Below, piece after piece: positions 59,616 through 64,000 of a DNA stretch of 64,000 nt; the stretch's first letter is position 1; every line of letters begins with the position of its first letter. Source of the stretch: Bin5 sp965200685 (GTDB lineage Bacteria > Chloroflexota > Anaerolineae > Caldilineales > Caldilineaceae); contig OZ241379.1 in NCBI GenBank assembly GCA_965200685.1, positions 744,001-808,000 on the forward strand. The letters run 5' to 3'. A model generated the notes under the pieces. That model saw only the letters and a program-made list of their open reading frames with translations, did no database searches and had not been told where the DNA came from. The position numbers and the translations under genes are program-made.

Positions 59616-60485
59616 CTAGGGCTTTTGCCATTTCGCACGCGCCTGCTGCGAACGAGTCAACTTGGAGCGCAAAGTCTGTTCATCGCTATCAATGAGTAGG
59701 GCGCGCATCTCTTGGAGATGGCCGTCCAGCGAATCCAACTGCGCCAGAATCGTCTCTCGATTGGTCAGCAGGATGTCTACAAACATCTGCGTATCACTAG
59801 CTGCCACCCGGCTAGTATCCCGGAAGCCCCCGGCTGCCAGTTCCCAGACAGTAGCATCCGTTTCAGCGGTGTCAGCCACTGCGTGGACCAAGGCACTCGC
59901 CAGCAGAAACGGCAGATGGCTGATCGCGGCCACGAGCCGGTCGTGGCGGGCCGGCTCCATGACGAGCGGGGAGGCTCCAATTGCGGTTACCAGTTCAGTC
60001 GCCAGCGCGATGGTCTCCGGTGTGGTGCGGGCTAGGGGCGTGAGGACCCACGACGCGCCCTCATACAGGCCGCTTTGCGCGGCCGCGTAGCCAGCGATCT
60101 CTTTACCGGTCATGGGATGGCCACCGATAGGCTGAATCGTTGAGGGCAGCCGCTTCATTGCCTCACAGATTTCGCCCTTCGTACTGCCTATATCCATCAC
60201 CATGGTCCCCGGCCACAGGAGTGGGCCCAACAGCTCCAACATAGAGACAATTGCCCGCACCGGTGTGGAAAGAATAACGACATCGGCCCCGGAAATGCCG
60301 GAATTTAGATCCGTTGTCGCTAGATCGACAGCATCTTCATGAAAGGCGCGCAAGATTGTGCTGATACTGCGTGTGACACCCCGTACCTCCCGGCACAGGT
60401 TACGCTGTTTCAGGTCCATACACAGGCTTGCACCCATCAGGCCGAGACCGATGACGGTAACACGGCAATCAGTGAGAGATTTCAT
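59616..60485 (-). CDS. tyrA: Prephenate dehydrogenase
   Basis: The 289-residue product has an N-terminal Rossmann fold (VTVIGLGLMGASLCMDLKQR), the catalytic His region PIGGHPMTGKEIAGYAAAQS, and a helical dimerisation domain with HDRLVAAISHLPFLLASALV and GFRDTSRVAASD. It oxidises prephenate to 4-hydroxyphenylpyruvate. There is no C-terminal ACT domain, so Tyr feedback through that route is not expected. A small GC hairpin (59582-59595) lies between it and aroA without a T-run. Confidence 0.93.
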   Translation of the reverse strand: MKSLTDCRVTVIGLGLMGASLCMDLKQRNLCREVRGVTRSISTILRAFHEDAVDLATTDLNSGISGADVVILSTPVRAIVSMLELLGPLLWPGTMVMDIGSTKGEICEAMKRLPSTIQPIGGHPMTGKEIAGYAAAQSGLYEGASWVLTPLARTTPETIALATELVTAIGASPLVMEPARHDRLVAAISHLPFLLASALVHAVADTAETDATVWELAAGGFRDTSRVAASDTQMFVDILLTNRETILAQLDSLDGHLQEMRALLIDSDEQTLRSKLTRSQQARAKWQKP

Positions 60486-60598
60486 GACAAAGGGTCATAG
60501 AAATTCGACCGTTTTCGGAAGGCGCGGCCTTCCCATATTAGTAGACAAATTAGCATAAATGATTCACAGGCAAAAATGCGAAATCGGACAACGCAAAG

Positions 60599-61615
60599 TC
60601 AAATGGTGCGCCCGACAGCAGTGGCGATTGCCCGCAACTCCTGCATCAGTTGGCCGAAACGCTTGAAGGTAAGACTTTGCGCGCCATCGCTCCAAGCTTT
60701 TGACGGATTGGGATGCACTTCGATCATCAGGGCATCAGCCCCAGCAGCCACAGCAGCTTTGGCCACGGGTGCTACGTATTCCCACTTACCGGTTCCATGG
60801 GCCGGATCGGCAACCACAGGCAGATGCGTCAACTGCTTCAACACGGGAATGGCGTTGATGTCAAAGGTATTGCGGGTGGCCGTTTCATAAGTACGAATGC
60901 CCCGCTCGCACACCATCACCTGCAGGTTGCCGTTGCTCAGGATGTATTCTGCCCCCATCAGCAGTTCCTGAATCGTACCGCTGATACCGCGCTTGAGAAA
61001 AACGGGTTTTCTCGTCAGGCCCACGGCCTTCAGCAACGGGTAATTCTGATTGTTGCGGGCACCGATCTGAAAGATATCGGTGTATTCGCCAATCAGTTCG
61101 ATGTCTTCCGAACTCATCACTTCCGTGATAATGGGTAGGCCGGTCTGCTCTCTGGCTTCGGCCAGATATTTCAGGCCTTCTTCGCCCAGCCCCTGAAAGC
61201 TGTACGGACTACTACGAGGCTTGAAGGCCCCTCCCCGTAGAACAGAGGCCCCGGCCTCTTTCACCGCATGAGCTGTTTCTAAAATCTGTTCCCGGCTTTC
61301 TACACTACACGGACCGGCCATCACGATGATATTTTCGCCGCCAATGGTGATCCCATTGACCGCTATCTCTGTTGATACCTGGGTGAAATCTCGGCTGGCG
61401 AATTTGTATGGCTGCATAATGCGGACAGTCTTCTCAACTCCCTCTAGCACTTCAAAGGTATCCTGCTGGAGGAGATAGTCATCTGCCCCGATAATGCCAA
61501 CAATTGTGCGGGCTTCGCCCCGGCTCAAATGCACCTTGTAACCGAGCTTCTCCACCCGCTGGACGACTGCCTCCACCTGTTCGGGCGTCGCGTTCTGTTT
61601 CATGACAACGATCAT
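60599..61615 (-). CDS. aroF: 3-deoxy-7-phosphoheptulonate synthase (type I-beta), copy 1
   Basis: The 338-residue product has a ferredoxin-like regulatory N-terminus (MIVVMKQNATPEQVEAVVQR), then the TIM barrel with MAGPCSVESREQILETA (metal Cys), LRGGAFKPRSSPYSFQGLGE, IGARNNQNYPLLKAVG, VFLKRGISGT and VVADPAHGTGKWEYVAPVAK. It condenses PEP with erythrose-4-phosphate, the first step of the pathway. AAAGGA lies upstream of the ATG. It is a tandem paralogue of the gene at 61742. Confidence 0.96.
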   Translation of the reverse strand: MIVVMKQNATPEQVEAVVQRVEKLGYKVHLSRGEARTIVGIIGADDYLLQQDTFEVLEGVEKTVRIMQPYKFASRDFTQVSTEIAVNGITIGGENIIVMAGPCSVESREQILETAHAVKEAGASVLRGGAFKPRSSPYSFQGLGEEGLKYLAEAREQTGLPIITEVMSSEDIELIGEYTDIFQIGARNNQNYPLLKAVGLTRKPVFLKRGISGTIQELLMGAEYILSNGNLQVMVCERGIRTYETATRNTFDINAIPVLKQLTHLPVVADPAHGTGKWEYVAPVAKAAVAAGADALMIEVHPNPSKAWSDGAQSLTFKRFGQLMQELRAIATAVGRTI

Positions 61616-61741
61616 TGGTCGATCCTTTGCTCAAATGTATGATTGATCAATCGTTCGGCATTCACATGATGCCAAAAGCTAGCGTGTGTTCATGTCTCAA
61701 GCGATATATCAAATGGTTCTCCTTCCCGGCCATTCATACAA

Positions 61742-62854
61742 TTACGCCAGCACGACTTCCTGCACCTTTCCAGCAGGCTGGGCCTCCCCTCTAGCTGGCA
61801 TAGAGAGACCATTCAAGTGTGTAGGTACTTCCTTGGGGGTCGCGATCGTCCGACCAACGGCCTCGGCAATTTTATGCAGATCGTCCATCAATGTTGCGAA
61901 TCGCTGCGGTTTGAGGCTCTGATCACCATCGCTCATTGCTGTATCCGGGTCCGGGTGTACTTCCAGCAAGAGGGCATCGGCACCCGCGGCCACAGCAGCC
62001 AAAGACATCGGTGCGACCAGTTTCCAATCACCGGTACCATGGGAGGGATCCGCCACAATGGGCAGATGGGTGGCCCGTTTTAAGAGGGGGACCGCATTGA
62101 GATCAAAGGTGTTGCGGGTGGCGGTTTCATAGGTACGGATGCCCCGCTCGCACAGCATGACCTGCATATTGCCGTTGCTCAGAATGTACTCGGCACACAT
62201 CAGCAGTTCCTTGATTTCGCCGCTGATGCCTCGTTTCAGCATGACGGGCCGTTGTACTTTGCCGACCGCTTGGAGCAGTCCATAGTTCTGCATATTGCGG
62301 GCCCCTATCTGCAAGATATCCGCGTACTCCGCTACCAGCTCAAGCGTCTCCACGGTCATTACTTCGGTGATGACCGGCAGCCCGGTGATCTCCCTGGCCT
62401 CGGCCAGATATTGCAGGCCTTCTTCGCCCAGTCCCAGAAAGCTGTAAGGACTCGTGCGGGGCTTATATGCGCCTCCACGCAGGACAGTAGCACCGGCCTC
62501 TTTCACGGCTATGGCTGTTTCAATGATCTGCTCCCGGCTTTCAATACTGCAGGGACCGGCCATAATGATAATCTGATCACCGCCGAGACGGATACCGCCT
62601 ACATTGATGATCGTTCTGTCAGGATGAGTGGAGCGGCTCGCCAGTTTGTACGGATCTGGAATGCGGACGGTTTTCTGTACACCTTCCATCGCCTTGATAA
62701 CATGCGGTTGGACTTGGGTCAGATCGCCGATGAGAACGATAGCTGTGTGCGTCTCGCTGTAGATCGGCTGGGTTTGCGCGCCCATTGACTCGGCACGCTG
62801 GATGACCTGTGCGGTCTCTGCGGCCGAGGCCTGGGGTTTCATGACAACGACCAT
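61742..62854 (-). CDS. aroF: 3-deoxy-7-phosphoheptulonate synthase (type I-beta), copy 2
   Basis: The 370-residue paralogue has the same motifs (MAGPCSIESREQIIETAIAV, LRGGAYKPRTSPYSFLGLGE, VMLKRGISGEIKELLMCAEY, VADPSHGTGDWKLVAPMSLA). It carries about 28 extra C-terminal residues (PARGEAQPAGKVQEVVLA), and its N-terminal regulatory domain has diverged most. ATG 62854 is fixed by AGGAGAG. Divergent regulatory domains suggest different feedback inhibitors, for example Phe versus Tyr or Trp (inference). Confidence 0.96.
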   Translation of the reverse strand: MVVVMKPQASAAETAQVIQRAESMGAQTQPIYSETHTAIVLIGDLTQVQPHVIKAMEGVQKTVRIPDPYKLASRSTHPDRTIINVGGIRLGGDQIIIMAGPCSIESREQIIETAIAVKEAGATVLRGGAYKPRTSPYSFLGLGEEGLQYLAEAREITGLPVITEVMTVETLELVAEYADILQIGARNMQNYGLLQAVGKVQRPVMLKRGISGEIKELLMCAEYILSNGNMQVMLCERGIRTYETATRNTFDLNAVPLLKRATHLPIVADPSHGTGDWKLVAPMSLAAVAAGADALLLEVHPDPDTAMSDGDQSLKPQRFATLMDDLHKIAEAVGRTIATPKEVPTHLNGLSMPARGEAQPAGKVQEVVLA

Positions 62855-62919
62855 CTGTCTCTCCTGTTGAATGTTCAATGATGCGTATGACGAGCACTCT
62901 GCTCAATCGGCCCGCATCC

Positions 62920-63777
62920 TTAAATCTGCAAGACAGCTTCCTGGGCGTACCGTTCATGGCTAGGCTGTGTCGCCGCAGGATAGCTACCCAACATCTTGAC
63001 AAATGCCGCCCGATTGAGCAGGCCCAGAACCGCAGCACTACAGTCCGAATCCTGCCAATGTCCCTCAAAATCCAGATAAAATACATATTGCCAAGGCCGG
63101 TTACGCCGGGGCCGGCTCTCCAACTTGACGAGGTTAATATGGCGCTCGGCGAATTCCCCAATACAGGCGTACAGAGCACCAGAGCTATGTGGCGTGGCAA
63201 AGACGAGAGAGGTTTTGGAGTTTTCCGCCCGCTCCGCATCGCCCCGACCGATGATAAAAAAACGGGTAAAGTTGTCGTGCATATCCTCAATGCCCTGTTG
63301 GACGATCTCTAAGTCGTAGATCTCCGCAGCCAGAGAACTGGCGATCACGCCCACATTGGGCTCCGTCTGCTTTGCCAGCTCTTTGGCACTGCCGGCCGTA
63401 TCATACCAAGGAATGGCCGTGTAACCGTTGCGGTTCAGGAAACTTTCACACTGGGCCAAAGCCTGAGGATGACTGCGTACCTGCTCAATGTTGTCCCCGT
63501 TGCCAGGCAATGTGAGCAGGTTGTGTCGTACTCGTAACAGGATTTCGCCGTGAACACGACAATCGTTATCTAGCAGCAGGTCATAGGCTTTGTTAATGCT
63601 GCCAGCGAGAGAGTTCTCAACCGGCACAACGCCCAATGTAGCATGCTGCTCATCCAAGGCAGCAAAGACATCTTCAAATGTCCGGCAAGGCAGGGTATTG
63701 ACCCCGGCCCCAAACTGTTGGCGTATGGCTTCTTCAGAATATGCGCCGTGCTCTCCCTGAAATGCGACAATTGACAT
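62920..63777 (-). CDS. pheA: Prephenate dehydratase
   Basis: The 285-residue product begins MSIVAFQGEHGAYSEEAIRQ and includes GVVPVENSLAGSINKAYDLL, AIPWYDTAGSAKELAK and the catalytic-loop motif DNFTRFFIIGRGD. The C-terminal ACT domain (KTSLVFATPHSSGALYACIG, INLVKLESRPRRNRPWQYVF) contains ESRP, the Phe-binding motif, so feedback by phenylalanine is expected. ATG 63777 is set by AGGAGA; the upstream extension is spurious. No chorismate mutase domain is fused; that enzyme is probably encoded just upstream. Confidence 0.95.
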   Translation of the reverse strand: MSIVAFQGEHGAYSEEAIRQQFGAGVNTLPCRTFEDVFAALDEQHATLGVVPVENSLAGSINKAYDLLLDNDCRVHGEILLRVRHNLLTLPGNGDNIEQVRSHPQALAQCESFLNRNGYTAIPWYDTAGSAKELAKQTEPNVGVIASSLAAEIYDLEIVQQGIEDMHDNFTRFFIIGRGDAERAENSKTSLVFATPHSSGALYACIGEFAERHINLVKLESRPRRNRPWQYVFYLDFEGHWQDSDCSAAVLGLLNRAAFVKMLGSYPAATQPSHERYAQEAVLQI

Positions 63778-63875
63778 GAGACTTCTCCTGTTCGGCGTTC
63801 GCACGATGCACAGCAGATGTGTGCGGTGCTCATGCCGCAATACAAATTGCATATGGGGATCGTTTTGTCTGTCCC

Positions 63876-64000
63876 TCAACGACTGCTCCAACGCGCCAGT
63901 TGTTCATCAATCCAACAGTTGAGTTCGTCGATATCGATCTCTTCCGCAAGGCTTTTGTCTGGACGTAGGCTTTGGGCTTCATTCAAATACACATGCTGAA
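63876..64000 (-). CDS. aroH: Chorismate mutase AroH, C-terminal end (cut by the window edge)
   Basis: The last 40 codons read QHVYLNEAQSLRPDKSLAEE and end DEQLARWSSR before TGA at 63878-63876. The VYL..A..LRPD pattern is the C-terminal signature of monofunctional AroH-type chorismate mutases, in which the Arg contacts the substrate. The tail after LRPD is longer than usual. Its position before pheA and tyrA, with no other chorismate mutase in the window, supports the call. Only the fragment is visible. Confidence 0.6.
   Translation of the reverse strand, partial: QHVYLNEAQSLRPDKSLAEEIDIDELNCWIDEQLARWSSR

Overview
The window looks like a Chloroflexota chromosome (Caldilineales/Anaerolineae type, moderate confidence). 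The GC content is high-fifties by eye. There is a Tat-type lipoprotein ABC transporter without its own ATPase, a shikimate kinase–dehydroquinate synthase fusion, type I-beta DAHP synthases with a ferredoxin-like N-terminus, and a tryptophan T-box. No rRNA or tRNA gene was found.

1-6.7 kb is housekeeping: the N-terminal part of queG (minus strand), rpsO, pnp with a structured leader, lepB, and a large AI-2E-type membrane protein fused to a HAD phosphatase. 6.7-14.7 kb is a catabolic block: a solute-binding lipoprotein and two sugar-type permeases behind a consensus promoter with an overlapping palindrome, then a phytanoyl-CoA-dioxygenase-like oxygenase, a VOC protein and a TPP enzyme on the minus strand, a two-repeat CRISPR remnant, and an enolase-superfamily protein. 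14.8-22.6 kb is a defence-type operon: a 25-codon leader ORF, two tandem near-identical Eco57I-type modification/restriction proteins whose target-recognition parts have been exchanged, a 46-codon coupled ORF and an ASCH-domain gene. A phosphoesterase, ftsH, a membrane protein, a dCMP deaminase and an amidohydrolase follow (22.6-27.9 kb).

27.9-41.4 kb is the tryptophan/shikimate operon trpE-trpS-trpG-(phosphotransferase)-trpD-trpC-(HAD)-trpF-aroC-aroKB-aroQ, controlled by a Trp T-box with terminator. A decayed IS607-type element sits between trpE and trpS, and its tnpB carries a 56-bp palindromic insertion. At the right end (55.2-64 kb) the opposite strand holds aroH(partial)-pheA-DAHPS-DAHPS-tyrA-aroA-aroE-trpB-trpA. 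The two clusters together encode essentially the whole route from erythrose-4-phosphate and PEP to Phe, Tyr and Trp precursors, except the final aminotransferases.

41.4-51 kb holds an orphan solute-binding lipoprotein-like protein, a cysteine-rich unknown, an M23 peptidase, small unknowns, a PucR-type regulator and a third, single-chain (type IIG/ISP-like) restriction-modification enzyme. 51.0-55.17 kb is an accessory island bounded by a 24-bp direct repeat. It contains four modules of a small recombinase-domain-like protein plus a coiled-coil/one-TM protein, three of them recent tandem duplicates with a variable number of 21-bp heptad repeats. It also has homopolymeric G tracts at ribosome-binding sites, a frame-interrupted HNH protein with a G7 tract, and paired palindromic leaders. 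This island and the paired Eco57I-like genes are the most novel parts of the window.
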